This document shows, piece after piece, positions 35,863 to 44,293 of a stretch of DNA of 64,000 nucleotides. The translations under genes and the position numbers were made by a program. The stretch covers positions 1 through 64,000 of the forward strand of contig JAFBIU010000002.1 of assembly GCA_021531775.1 (NCBI GenBank). Direction: 5' to 3'. Under the pieces are notes generated by a model. That model had not been told where the DNA came from, did no database searches, and saw only the letters and a program-made list of their open reading frames with translations. The DNA is from Parabacteroides distasonis (GTDB taxonomy: Bacteria; Bacteroidota; Bacteroidia; Bacteroidales; Tannerellaceae). Within the stretch, counting starts at the first letter, position 1. The number at the start of each line of letters is the position of its first letter.

Positions 35863-35880
35863 GATCGCACGTCTATGAGC

Positions 35881-36213
35881 TTAGAAATTGTTTTTGTCCT
35901 TTGCCGGATTTCTGTAATAGACATTACCCTCCTCATACTCCTGCGCAGCAATCAGGGTCGGTTTCGGAAGCTTTTCGTAGTAACGAGAAATCTCAATCTG
36001 TTCCCGATTCTCAAAAACCTCCTCCAGGTTGTCGTTGAAAGAGGCGAACTCCTGCAACTTCTTTTCCAGATCCTGCTTCATTTCCGCACCGATCTGGTTA
36101 GCTCTTTTTGCGATAATCATCACTGTTTCATACACATTACCCGTATCTGCCGACAATTTCATCATGTCGCGGGTCACCGTGTTGGTAGGAGCGTTTGACT
36201 TTCTGTAATCCAT
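35881..36213 (-). CDS. rpoZ: RNA polymerase omega subunit, Bacteroidota type
   Basis: This encodes 110 residues. The family (RNA polymerase Rpb6/omega) is recognised by the N-terminal YRKSNAPTNTVTRDMMKL and the helix NVYETVMIIAKRANQIGAEM, where the AKRANQI core matches omega's conserved ARRA-Q motif. Omega helps assemble beta' into RNA polymerase. The C-terminal 40 residues, ending in NVYYRNPAKDK, are specific to the phylum. The gene is second in the bamD operon, as in other Bacteroidales. Confidence 0.88.
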   Translation of the reverse strand: MDYRKSNAPTNTVTRDMMKLSADTGNVYETVMIIAKRANQIGAEMKQDLEKKLQEFASFNDNLEEVFENREQIEISRYYEKLPKPTLIAAQEYEEGNVYYRNPAKDKNNF

Positions 36214-36238
36214 ACTTTCGTTCTATTGATTAATCATT

Positions 36239-37048
36239 TTAATACGTATCGTTTATCCGCTTATTGGCATAGTCGAAATACTTCTGCACCTGCTTGAGGT
36301 ATTTTCCTTCCGGATACTCGTTCAAGTAAGTGTAATACTCGTCCACCACATCGCGGTAGCGTCCTTGCAATTTCTCTTCGACACTGACAATGGCCAACTC
36401 ATACTTCGCACGAATGATCAGGAACATAAACTCCTCCCGATACTTCGTATAAGGATAGTTCTTCAACGCATTCTGCGAGGTAATGACACTCGACAGCAGG
36501 TTGTTTCCCATATAAGTGCCCAAGTTGAAATAGAGCCGAGCGGCCATCAACTCCTTGAAAGCCAATTTCTCTTGCAATTCAAACAGAATATCCTGCGCTT
36601 GGGAAGCACGCTCGCTCTGTGGATAATATTCCAAATAAAGTTGCAATTGCTCAATGGCTTTGTAAGTCTGCGTCTGATCCAAGCGAGGATCGGGCGAATC
36701 GAGATACAAACCGTAGCCTGAATAGAAACGGGACAATTCCGTATATTCGCCCTTGGGATAGGTCGAATAGTAGGTCTCGAAATATTGCGAGGCGGTTTGA
36801 TAGTCTTTCTGACCGTAATAACTTTGCGCCAAGAGATACAGGGACTCTTCTGCATAAGCGGTTCCCTTGAAGATTGTAACCAACTCATCCAACAAAGTAG
36901 CAGACCGCTCATACTGTTTGGCATTGAAATACTTCTTGGCATACGAATATTTCAGCTCATAGTCTGTACTTTTCAAAATCTTATTGTACTCTCCGCAAGA
37001 GGACAGCAAGACTGTCAACATCATCAAAAAAAATACAACCTTTTTCAT
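36239..37048 (-). CDS. bamD: Outer membrane assembly lipoprotein BamD
   Basis: From the ATG at 37048 this encodes 269 residues: lipoprotein signal (TVLLSSCGEYNKILKSTD) followed by TPR-like repeats (YAKKYFNAKQYERSATLLDE, AQSYYGQKDYQTASQYFETY, LQLYLEYYPQSERASQAQDI). BamD works with BamA to insert beta-barrel proteins in the outer membrane. The start seven codons upstream is a TTG within the -7 element and is rejected. First gene of a four-gene operon. Confidence 0.93.
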   Translation of the reverse strand: MKKVVFFLMMLTVLLSSCGEYNKILKSTDYELKYSYAKKYFNAKQYERSATLLDELVTIFKGTAYAEESLYLLAQSYYGQKDYQTASQYFETYYSTYPKGEYTELSRFYSGYGLYLDSPDPRLDQTQTYKAIEQLQLYLEYYPQSERASQAQDILFELQEKLAFKELMAARLYFNLGTYMGNNLLSSVITSQNALKNYPYTKYREEFMFLIIRAKYELAIVSVEEKLQGRYRDVVDEYYTYLNEYPEGKYLKQVQKYFDYANKRINDTY

Positions 37049-37066
37049 GCTCATACTTTTAGCGTG

Positions 37067-37074
37067 CAAAGTTA
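37067..37074 (-). promoter_or_regulatory. -7 element of the bamD operon
   Basis: TAACTTTG on the minus strand (37074-37067), 18 bases before the ATG at 37048, implying a short leader. No good -33 TTTG was found. Confidence 0.6.
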
Positions 37075-37114
37075 CGCTTTATTCACGAATAAACGATACG
37101 CAGAACGTTAATAT

Positions 37115-37540
37115 TTACAACTTGTACAGATCGTTTGCGGCAATGAGTTCCAATTTGTTCGCTTTCAGCACTGCAGCACACTTCTGAATATCGTCCGGAC
37201 GAATGATCACGTTAGCGGCATCTCCCTGCGAGAACGCATACATGTATTCAATGAAGATTCCATTGGACGTGATGATTTCCATGGCCTTAGCCAATGCACC
37301 CGGTTGATTGGGACAATGCAGACAAACCACATCGGCCACACTGACCGCATAACGCTCTTCACGCAACACGGCGATTGCCTTCTCCGTATCGGAGACAATC
37401 AGACGCAAAATACCGAAATCGGAATTTTCAGACACGGTAAAGGCCGACATGTTGACACCGGCTTCACCCAACAACTTGGCCACTTCCGTAAAACGGCCCT
37501 TCTTGTTTTCCAAGAAGATAGATAACTGTTTTATTAACAT
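37115..37540 (-). CDS. Tandem ACT-domain protein
   Basis: This encodes 141 residues made of two ACT domains: about 4-65 (QLSIFLENKKGRFTEVAKLL) and 70-135 (VVCLHCPNQPGALAKAMEII, then IIRPDDIQKCAAVLK). ACT domains bind amino acids and control partner enzymes. The gene follows paaK by 18 bases, the arrangement seen in many anaerobes where PaaK-type ligases activate aryl acids from amino-acid fermentation; the ACT protein probably senses an aromatic amino acid. This role is inference. Confidence 0.9.
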   Translation of the reverse strand: MLIKQLSIFLENKKGRFTEVAKLLGEAGVNMSAFTVSENSDFGILRLIVSDTEKAIAVLREERYAVSVADVVCLHCPNQPGALAKAMEIITSNGIFIEYMYAFSQGDAANVIIRPDDIQKCAAVLKANKLELIAANDLYKL

Positions 37541-37558
37541 AGCATTTCACTTTATAGG

Positions 37559-38860
37559 TTAAATCAATTTACGGTTATCGATCACATGTTTGGCCTTCCC
37601 CATACTACGCTCGATGCTGCGAGGCTCGACAATCTTGATGTCAGGCTGCAAACCGATCACGCTCTGCATACGGTTGGCGATCTTCTTTTTCAACGCCAAG
37701 AGTTTGTTCATCTCGTCGGTGTAATATTCCGGGCGAACCTCGACCTGAATCTGGAAGGTATCGGTGTTGTTCACACGATCGACCACAATCAAGTAGTGCG
37801 GATCAAACTCCGGCAACTCCAAAATAACACTTTCCACCTGCGACGGGAAGACATTCACACCGCGGATGATCAACATATCGTCGCTTCGTCCCAAAATGCG
37901 GCCCATCCGAACGGCTGTTCGTCCGCAAGCACAACGTTCGTAGTTCAGCGAAGTCAAATCACGCGTACGATAACGGATCATCGGCATTCCCTCCTTGGTC
38001 AAGGTGGTGAAGACGAGCTCACCCTTTTCGCCCGGAGCCACCGGCTGCAGGGTCACTGGATCCACAATTTCGGGGAAGAAATGGTCTTCCCATAGGTGTG
38101 TTCCATTCTGACATTCACATTCGCCACCAACACCCGGTCCACAAATTTCAGTCAATCCATAAATGTCGTAGGCCTTGATATGGAGCTTCTCTTCCAACTC
38201 CTTACGCATGTTCTCCGTCCAGGGTTCAGCACCAAACACACCGACACGCAATTGGAACTCTTCCAAGGGAATACCTGATTCGCGGATGGTCTCGGCCAAA
38301 TAGAGCGCATACGAAGGCGTACAAGCCAAGGCCTTCGCACCGAAGTCATGCATCAGCTGAATCTGTTTCTGTGTGTTACCGCTACTCATCGGAATGACAG
38401 TTCCACCGATGTTCTCAACTCCTCCATGGGCTCCCAGACCTCCCGTGAAGAGTCCGTAGCCGTAGGAAACCTGTACCGAATCATTCTTGGTCAAGCCGTA
38501 AGCCGTCAAACAACGAGCCACCACTTCCGCCCAGATAGAGAGGTCTTTACGCGTGTAACCTACTACAATCGGCTTGCCGGTTGTACCCGAAGAGGCATGC
38601 AAACGAACAATTTCAGACATCGGTGTAGCCATGAGGCCAAACGGATAATTGTCACGCAAGTCCTGCTTCACGGTGAAAGGCAGTTTTACAATATCGTCGA
38701 TCGACTGGATGTCTTCCGGTGTCACACCCATTTCCTGCATCTTCTTGCGATAGAAGGGTGTATTATGATAGACATGTTCTACGACACGTTTCAAACGGAT
38801 GCTCTGCAGCTTACGCATCTCTTCGCGCTGCATACATTCCATAGTTTCATTCCAAATCAT
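37559..38860 (-). CDS. paaK: Phenylacetate-CoA ligase family enzyme
   Basis: This encodes 433 residues, an adenylate-forming ligase of the PaaK type. Motifs: RLHASSGTTGKPIVVGYTRK (P-loop-like), YDIYGLTEICGPGVGGECEC, TTLTKEGMPMIRYRTRDLT, and the C-terminal GRSDDMLIIRGVNVFPSQVE. It activates phenylacetate or related aryl acids with ATP and CoA. In anaerobes without the aerobic paa pathway it usually works in the reverse direction or with indolepyruvate oxidoreductase in aromatic amino-acid metabolism. Paired with the ACT protein downstream. Confidence 0.93.
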   Translation of the reverse strand: MIWNETMECMQREEMRKLQSIRLKRVVEHVYHNTPFYRKKMQEMGVTPEDIQSIDDIVKLPFTVKQDLRDNYPFGLMATPMSEIVRLHASSGTTGKPIVVGYTRKDLSIWAEVVARCLTAYGLTKNDSVQVSYGYGLFTGGLGAHGGVENIGGTVIPMSSGNTQKQIQLMHDFGAKALACTPSYALYLAETIRESGIPLEEFQLRVGVFGAEPWTENMRKELEEKLHIKAYDIYGLTEICGPGVGGECECQNGTHLWEDHFFPEIVDPVTLQPVAPGEKGELVFTTLTKEGMPMIRYRTRDLTSLNYERCACGRTAVRMGRILGRSDDMLIIRGVNVFPSQVESVILELPEFDPHYLIVVDRVNNTDTFQIQVEVRPEYYTDEMNKLLALKKKIANRMQSVIGLQPDIKIVEPRSIERSMGKAKHVIDNRKLI

Positions 38861-38904
38861 GCTATTGATGTATTTAGGTTCTACAATTCAGATAATAATC
38901 AGTT

Positions 38905-40833
38905 TTATCGGGTCGGCTTCACACGACGGATCGTGCCATCAGCCTCAAACTCCAGCTTATCCATGCAGACTTCCCGATGCCAGCCCGGCCCCTTGTCGGC
39001 ATCCAGATAACGCTTGTTGATCCGGTGATAGACAATGTACCAATCGTCTGTACCGGGCATACGCAGGATGGAGTTGTGGGCTGTACCGTAAATCTCCTGC
39101 TGCGGATCCTGTGCCAAGACAATCGGATCTTTGGCCACTTCGATCGGGCCTAAAGGAGACTTGGAGGTACCGTATGCCACATGATAATTGGGCGAGCCAG
39201 TATCATCCACCGACCAGAGGAAATAATACAATCCGTTGCGGTAAAAGACATAAGGTGCTTCGCGATAGGCATAATCGGCCAACGTACCTCCTGCTGGAGT
39301 CAAGACCTGGCGCGTCTCCTCACGCAAAGAGACCATATCGGGATTGAGTTCTGCACCGGCCATGTAGCCATTGCCCCAATAGAGGTAGGACTTGCCGGAG
39401 ACCGGATCGGTAAAGACATCCACATCAATCTGTTGACCGTGTCCGGTAGGCGATTGGGTGATGATCGGATGCCCCAGATCCTTGAAAGGACCTACCGGCG
39501 AATCAGCGATAGCCACTCCAATCTGTTTACCACTGTCGTCCAGCGGATTGCCACTATAATAGAAGAAATACTTGTATTTGCCATCGATGCACTTCTCCTC
39601 GATACAAGGAGCCCATGCATTGCCGTTCGCCCATGCAACTTGGTCGGAACGCAGATCCAGCATCACACCTTCGTCGCGCCAGTCCTTCAGATCAGCCGAA
39701 CTGAAAACAGTAAAATACCAACCGCCCCAACCGGGTTGTCCGTCCGTTGTGGAATAGATGTAATAACGGCCTGTCTGACGGGAATAGAGAATCTCCGGAT
39801 CCGCATGGAAACCAGGCAGAATCGGGTTATTCGGCACCGCCTGCTGCAATTCGGGCGTACCCCAGCGGTCGGTCAGGCGAACCAGTTCAGATCGAGTAAT
39901 AGGTATCACCGTTCCATGACGCGGGTGAAAATCCATCTTCACCTGATGATCGACCACGCGGAAATGCTGCAAGTCGGTCGTTTCAGTGAACTGATAGGCC
40001 CCTTTCATATAGACATCATACATTAATATATAAGCATCCTTGCCGATGAGTTTGAACGTACCGGCTCCTTCGACAGCCTCTTTTGTCTGCTGCTTGTAGT
40101 CGGGCGACTCTGCCCAAACTCCAGAAGTCAGTGAGCGGGTTGTCGCGACACGAATACCATTGCCATGGCCCTCCGTCTTGTAAAAGAGGTGATACTGTCC
40201 ATCCTTCAAAACGATATCTCCATCGATACAGGATTTACCATCTTTGGGGAGAAATAACGGTTTTGGTTCGCCCTCCAGATCGGTAAAGTCGGCATTGGCA
40301 TAGGCATAGTAAATCACATCCACCCCATCGCCATACTTCATCGACCAATAAACCAAATATTTACCAGCTTCTGCATCATAGATCGTCTGTGGAGCCCAAA
40401 CCCGTTTCAACTGCTCCTGATTCGGATAACGCTTCTGCATATTCACTACAGAGTGGCTCCAATGGATCAAGTCGGTGGATTTGAGCAACACCATGGCTCG
40501 GTTCGAATCCCATCCATTGTCTGAGACCATGTCCGTTGCCACCATGTAGAATGTTTTACCGTCTTCGCCACGCAGAATATGCGGATCGCGCACACCCCCG
40601 GTCGAACTGATCACTTTGGAGTCGAGAATGGGCTGATTGCCATTGAGAGCCCGGAATGTATATCCATCCGTACTGATTGCAAAACAGATTGCCTCTTTAC
40701 TGATATGATTGCCCGTAAAATAGGCAAACAGATAGCCTACACACTGATCATCAACCGGTCCGGCCATCGTCGTACCAGCCGCACCGCAAAGCAAAGTGGC
40801 TGCAAGCAACCAGGATTTAAATCTCTTTTTCAT
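38905..40833 (-). CDS. Secreted protein with two GH43 domains
   Basis: From the ATG at 40833 this encodes 642 residues with a signal peptide ending near GTTMAG. Residues about 30-320 form one five-bladed propeller (STGGVRDPHILRGEDGKTFY, WAPQTIYDAEAGKYLVYWSM, CIDGDIVLKDGQYHLF). Residues about 330-640 form a second with the canonical GH43 start NPILPGFHADPEILYS (catalytic Asp) and WAPCIEEKCIDGKYKYFFYY, and later YREAPYVFYRNGLYYFLWS. GH43 enzymes are arabinofuranosidases, xylosidases or galactosidases. The upstream in-frame start at 40986 lies beyond the promoter and adds non-signal residues. The gene is not in a recognisable utilisation locus. Confidence 0.9.
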   Translation of the reverse strand: MKKRFKSWLLAATLLCGAAGTTMAGPVDDQCVGYLFAYFTGNHISKEAICFAISTDGYTFRALNGNQPILDSKVISSTGGVRDPHILRGEDGKTFYMVATDMVSDNGWDSNRAMVLLKSTDLIHWSHSVVNMQKRYPNQEQLKRVWAPQTIYDAEAGKYLVYWSMKYGDGVDVIYYAYANADFTDLEGEPKPLFLPKDGKSCIDGDIVLKDGQYHLFYKTEGHGNGIRVATTRSLTSGVWAESPDYKQQTKEAVEGAGTFKLIGKDAYILMYDVYMKGAYQFTETTDLQHFRVVDHQVKMDFHPRHGTVIPITRSELVRLTDRWGTPELQQAVPNNPILPGFHADPEILYSRQTGRYYIYSTTDGQPGWGGWYFTVFSSADLKDWRDEGVMLDLRSDQVAWANGNAWAPCIEEKCIDGKYKYFFYYSGNPLDDSGKQIGVAIADSPVGPFKDLGHPIITQSPTGHGQQIDVDVFTDPVSGKSYLYWGNGYMAGAELNPDMVSLREETRQVLTPAGGTLADYAYREAPYVFYRNGLYYFLWSVDDTGSPNYHVAYGTSKSPLGPIEVAKDPIVLAQDPQQEIYGTAHNSILRMPGTDDWYIVYHRINKRYLDADKGPGWHREVCMDKLEFEADGTIRRVKPTR

Positions 40834-40863
40834 GCTGTTCTTGTGTTTTTCTATTTTAGTTGA

Positions 40864-40871
40864 CAAATATA
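40864..40871 (-). promoter_or_regulatory. -7 element of the tandem GH43 gene
   Basis: TATATTTG on the minus strand (40871-40864), 30 bases before the ATG at 40833. This decides the start codon. The -33 region is weak (TGAC). Confidence 0.6.
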
Positions 40872-40934
40872 CGCTTCTTTGCGGATATATGTCAGCATTA
40901 TGCTGCAAAACATACAAATTTCCGATATCGAACA

Positions 40935-40966
40935 TTTGCCTCGTCGAGTAGATATGCGTAATTTTG
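40935..40966 (+). promoter_or_regulatory. Promoter of the yhcH-ABC operon
   Basis: TTTG (40935-40938), 20 bases, then TAATTTTG (40959-40966), 31 bases before the ATG at 40998. Confidence 0.8.
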
Positions 40967-40997
40967 AAATTCGAATTATCAAACATTAGCTACATTT

Positions 40998-41456
40998 ATG
41001 GTTTTAGATTCATTAAACAATACCGCTCGCTACGCGGGTCTGCATCCGCTGTTTCAGCGAGCTTTCGACTTTATTCAATCGACCGATTTCAACCAGTTGG
41101 AAAATGGCCGGATCGAACTGGAGGGCGAACGACTGTTCGTCAATGTCTGCTCCTTGGTGGGCAAGCCCAAAGAGGAGGGTGTGCTGGAAACACATACGCG
41201 CTACATCGACATTCAGCTGCCGCTGCAGGGCATCGAGAAAATTGGCTGGAAACCAACGAGTGAACTGCAAGAGCCAACCCAACCCTACAACGAACAAGAT
41301 GATATTGCCTTCTTTGCTGATCGTCCGACAGCTTACAGTAAAATCCGGCCTGGACAGTTTGCCATCTATTTTCCGGAGGATGCCCATGCACCCGGCATTG
41401 GCAAGACCAGCATCCGCAAGGTGATTGTCAAAGTAGAAGTAGCACCGGAGGACTAA
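40998..41456 (+). CDS. YhcH/YjgK/YiaL (DUF386) family protein
   Basis: This encodes 152 residues of the cupin-like DUF386 family. Typical blocks are HPLFQRAFDFIQSTDFNQLE, TRYIDIQLPLQGIEKIGW, PYNEQDDIAFF, and FAIYFPEDAHAPGI with His/Glu/Asp residues of a metal site. Members occur with sialic acid, gulonate and other sugar pathways and some act as sugar anomerases; the substrate is unassigned here. The gene precedes a lipoprotein and an ABC transporter gene with 11-base gaps, so the three are an operon. Confidence 0.92.
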   Translation: MVLDSLNNTARYAGLHPLFQRAFDFIQSTDFNQLENGRIELEGERLFVNVCSLVGKPKEEGVLETHTRYIDIQLPLQGIEKIGWKPTSELQEPTQPYNEQDDIAFFADRPTAYSKIRPGQFAIYFPEDAHAPGIGKTSIRKVIVKVEVAPED

Positions 41457-41467
41457 CGGGCAAACGA

Positions 41468-42430
41468 ATGGTTCCTAAACAGTTAATACTCCAGATGAAG
41501 GGTCGGCTCAGGTGGAAGTGCGACGCCAAGTGGTGGCTGCTGACCGCCTTGCTGATCGGCTTGATGGGCTGTTCCTCCTCACCCACGGCCGAACGAGAGA
41601 AATGGCGGATTAGCTTGTTGCGAGGTCCTTCTGCCATTGCTTTTGCCGGATGGATGGAGCAACAAGCCCGGCTGGCAGGGAAGCAGTTGGACATTGAACT
41701 GATCGACTCACCACAGCAGATGCAGGCGGCTCTGATTCAGCAAACCAGCGACATAGCGGTACTCCCGATGGTCAGTGCGGCCAATCTGTATAATAAAGGT
41801 GTCCGGTATGAACTGGTGGGTTGTCCGATTTGGGGTACGCTCTATTTGGTGGGCCGACCGACCGCTTGGGAGACTGAAGAACCGACCATTCATCTGTTTG
41901 GCCGGGGGACGACACCTGACCTGCTGGCCCGTCATTACCTGGAGCAGCGAGGCATCCGCTTCACACCCAACTATTCGTTTGCAACGGCATCCGAGGTGGC
42001 ACAAGGACTACAGAGTGGGGTGGTTGCTCTGGCGGTGTTGAGTGAACCCTATCTGTCATGGGTGTTGCGGCAGGATTCGACCCTGCAGGTATTGGCCGAT
42101 CTGAACCAGCTGGATGGAGCCGGCGAAGTGGCCTTTGCCCAAACAGCCATTCTGCTGCGTCCTGGTCTGCCTATCCAACGGCAGGAACTGGATAGTCTGT
42201 TGGAAATCAGCTGCAGGTTTGCCAACCAGCAGCCCGAAGCCGCAATCGCCCGGCTGGAGGAACGACAGTTCTTCCCGCCCCACTGGATGGACCGTAATAG
42301 CATTCAGCGTTGTCGCATCACTTACCGGAGTGCAGAGACGGCTTCCGAAGAGATCCGCGCTTTCCTTGAACTGATGTTGCACTACGAACCACAAGCGATT
42401 GGCAACCGATTGCCGGACGCTGCATTTTGA
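41468..42430 (+). CDS. Substrate-binding lipoprotein of an NMT1/SsuA-type ABC transporter
   Basis: This encodes 320 residues. A long basic N-terminus leads to a signal peptide with lipobox (IGLMGCSSSP, Cys near residue 35). The rest is a periplasmic-binding-protein type II fold like SsuA/TauA/ThiY: LLRGPSAIAFAGWMEQQARL, DIAVLPMVSAANLYNKGVRY, a hinge near LFGRGTTPDLLARHYL, and VVALAVLSEPYLSWVLRQD. These proteins bring sulfonates, pyrimidine precursors or other small organic ligands to the fused transporter encoded next. The ligand is unknown. The basic N-terminus suggests the real start may be the ATG at codon 10. Confidence 0.85.
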   Translation: MVPKQLILQMKGRLRWKCDAKWWLLTALLIGLMGCSSSPTAEREKWRISLLRGPSAIAFAGWMEQQARLAGKQLDIELIDSPQQMQAALIQQTSDIAVLPMVSAANLYNKGVRYELVGCPIWGTLYLVGRPTAWETEEPTIHLFGRGTTPDLLARHYLEQRGIRFTPNYSFATASEVAQGLQSGVVALAVLSEPYLSWVLRQDSTLQVLADLNQLDGAGEVAFAQTAILLRPGLPIQRQELDSLLEISCRFANQQPEAAIARLEERQFFPPHWMDRNSIQRCRITYRSAETASEEIRAFLELMLHYEPQAIGNRLPDAAF

Positions 42431-42441
42431 AGTGAACAGCC

Positions 42442-43866
42442 ATGAAACGACATTCATTGTTCCGGCATCCGCACCTCATCTCCCTGCTTTCCATCCTCCT
42501 GTTGCTGGCTGGATGGCAGTTGGTGGCCCTGCTTGCCCATCAACCAGAATTGTTGCCCACGCTGCCGCGTTTACTGGAAGCATTTCTCCAGTTATGGGGT
42601 AAACCGAGTTTCTACCAAGCCATGGGAGCAACCGTCGGCAGAGCCATGGCCGGATTGGTGCTGTCGTTAGGTTTGGCCCTGCTCGTGGCCCCGTTTGCAG
42701 CCCGCAAGCCCTTGCTATCGGCCTTTCTACGTCCGTTGCTCACACTGATGCGTTCCATCCCGGTCATTTCCTTTATCCTCTTGGCACTGATCTTACTGAA
42801 TCCGGAAAGCATGCCACTGCTCATCGCATTCCTGACCATGTTTCCCCTGTTGACAGAAAACCTGATGCAAGGATGGCTATGCCTGCAACCGGACTACCAC
42901 CGCTTGGCACAACTGTTTCAGTTCCCCAGGTGGGATCGGCTGACGCAGGTGATTTACCCGCAGTTGGCACCTTACCTATTCAGTGGACTGGCCTCGGCCA
43001 GTGGATTCGGCTGGCGAGCCATCATCATGGGAGAAGCCCTGGGACAATGCAGCTGGGGGATTGGCAGTCAGATGAAACAGGCACAACTCTTCATCGAGGT
43101 GCCCGAACTATTGAGCTGGACGGCCGTTGCCATGCTGCTGAGTTTCCTGTCGGATAGGGGCATCGGCTGGCTTTCGCACCAACGTTTTCCGCTAAGGTTC
43201 CATACTACGGCCAAGCATCCACTTTCAACCGGCTCGTTGACGGCTTTTTCCGGCAAGATAGACACAACGCTAAACGGCAGTTGCTCCGGCATCGAAGCGG
43301 AAGATTTGAACTATTCCTACGCCATTCATCATTTCTCGAAACGCTTCGAACCGGGACGATGTTATGCTATCTCAGCCCCTTCCGGAAGCGGTAAAACAAC
43401 GCTTTTGGCACTGTTGGATGGTACCTTGACACCAACCGGCGGACACTTGCACCTGGATCGTTCGCAGGGCGTTGCGTCCGTCTTGCAGGAGCCCACCCTG
43501 CTTCCACACCTGTCTGTATGGGAGAATGTGATCTTGCCACTCTCCCATCTGTATGACCTGAAAACGGCACTTCCTGCAGTTAAAGATGTATTGGAACGCT
43601 TGGAAATCGGCACGCTGGCCGACCGGCAGCCTGCCACCTTGAGCTACGGACAGCAGCAACGGGTCGCCTTGGCCCGCGCCTTGCTCTTCCCCTCACCCTA
43701 TCTCTTGCTGGATGAGCCATTCAAGGGGCTGGACCGGGAACTGATCCAACGGCTCATCCCCCTCCTCCGGCAGCAACTGCAGGTACGTTCGCTACTGATC
43801 TTCACCTCCCACTCGCAGGAAGAACTGGCTCAACTGGCCGATGAAGTCGTATTGCTGAATCGTTGA
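42442..43866 (+). CDS. Fused ABC permease-ATPase (SsuC-SsuB type)
   Basis: This encodes 474 residues. Residues 1-250 are a BPD_transp_1 permease with six or so hydrophobic segments and the coupling motif region RLTQVIYPQLAPYLFSGLA, plus SGFGWRAIIMGEALGQ typical of SsuC/TauC. Residues about 280-474 are an ATPase: Walker A SAPSGSGKTTLL with Lys318, signature LSYGQQQRVALARAL, Walker B YLLLDEPFKGLD and the switch His in FTSHSQEEL. The Q-loop is VLQEPTLLPHL. The single polypeptide would homodimerise into a full transporter. It is the last gene of the operon with its binding lipoprotein. The ATPase is shortened at its N-terminus relative to free-standing SsuB. Confidence 0.9.
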   Translation: MKRHSLFRHPHLISLLSILLLLAGWQLVALLAHQPELLPTLPRLLEAFLQLWGKPSFYQAMGATVGRAMAGLVLSLGLALLVAPFAARKPLLSAFLRPLLTLMRSIPVISFILLALILLNPESMPLLIAFLTMFPLLTENLMQGWLCLQPDYHRLAQLFQFPRWDRLTQVIYPQLAPYLFSGLASASGFGWRAIIMGEALGQCSWGIGSQMKQAQLFIEVPELLSWTAVAMLLSFLSDRGIGWLSHQRFPLRFHTTAKHPLSTGSLTAFSGKIDTTLNGSCSGIEAEDLNYSYAIHHFSKRFEPGRCYAISAPSGSGKTTLLALLDGTLTPTGGHLHLDRSQGVASVLQEPTLLPHLSVWENVILPLSHLYDLKTALPAVKDVLERLEIGTLADRQPATLSYGQQQRVALARALLFPSPYLLLDEPFKGLDRELIQRLIPLLRQQLQVRSLLIFTSHSQEELAQLADEVVLLNR

Positions 43867-43973
43867 CAATGCTACCACCTTGTCCAATAGTCCCTTCAGC
43901 TTCTCAGGATTGCCTAGATACTGCCGACTATGATTTCCATGACAAATAGTATTTTGAGACTATGTACATTTTA

Positions 43974-44141
43974 CTACAGGTCTGTCCGATAGAATTGATA
44001 TCGTAAAGAGAGAAACTTGTCGAAATCCGATTCGGTGACCGGACTATTTGCATAGTTAGCCACTAAGGAGGCAAATGTGTTTGCAAAAGAAAGTTTCTCT
44101 ATTGTAGAAAAACAACGCTCCAGTTGGAGAAAAATAATTCT
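43974..44141 (-). other. Open minus-strand stretch without start, possible gene remnant
   Basis: A 55-codon minus-strand stretch runs from inside the 22-nt repeat array to TAG at 43976-43974. Its translation is protein-like (STIEKLSFANTFASLVANYA, then SPVTESDFDKFLSLRYQF). No start codon is available and no family was recognised. It could be the tail of a decayed gene. The interval 43867-44290 otherwise shows only the repeat array. Confidence 0.25.
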
Positions 44142-44194
44142 CTAACTGGAGAAATATAATTACCTAACTGGAGAAAAATGACTGCCTAACTGTG
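44100..44194. repeat. 22-nt intergenic tandem repeat array
   Basis: Units of 22 nt begin AACTGGAGAAA or AGTTGGAGAAA at 44122, 44144 and 44166, a partial unit at 44188, and a degenerate unit at 44100. The first half is conserved; the second varies. Period and layout match the arrays at 931-1220 and 58094-58185, but the sequence differs. Confidence 0.85.
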
Positions 44195-44293
44195 TCATGA
44201 ACAATTGATAACCATTGAGATAGATAAACCCTGTGCTACTTTAAGCAGGGAAATGTACTTCTCTACATCAAGAATAACGCATGAAAATTGTTG

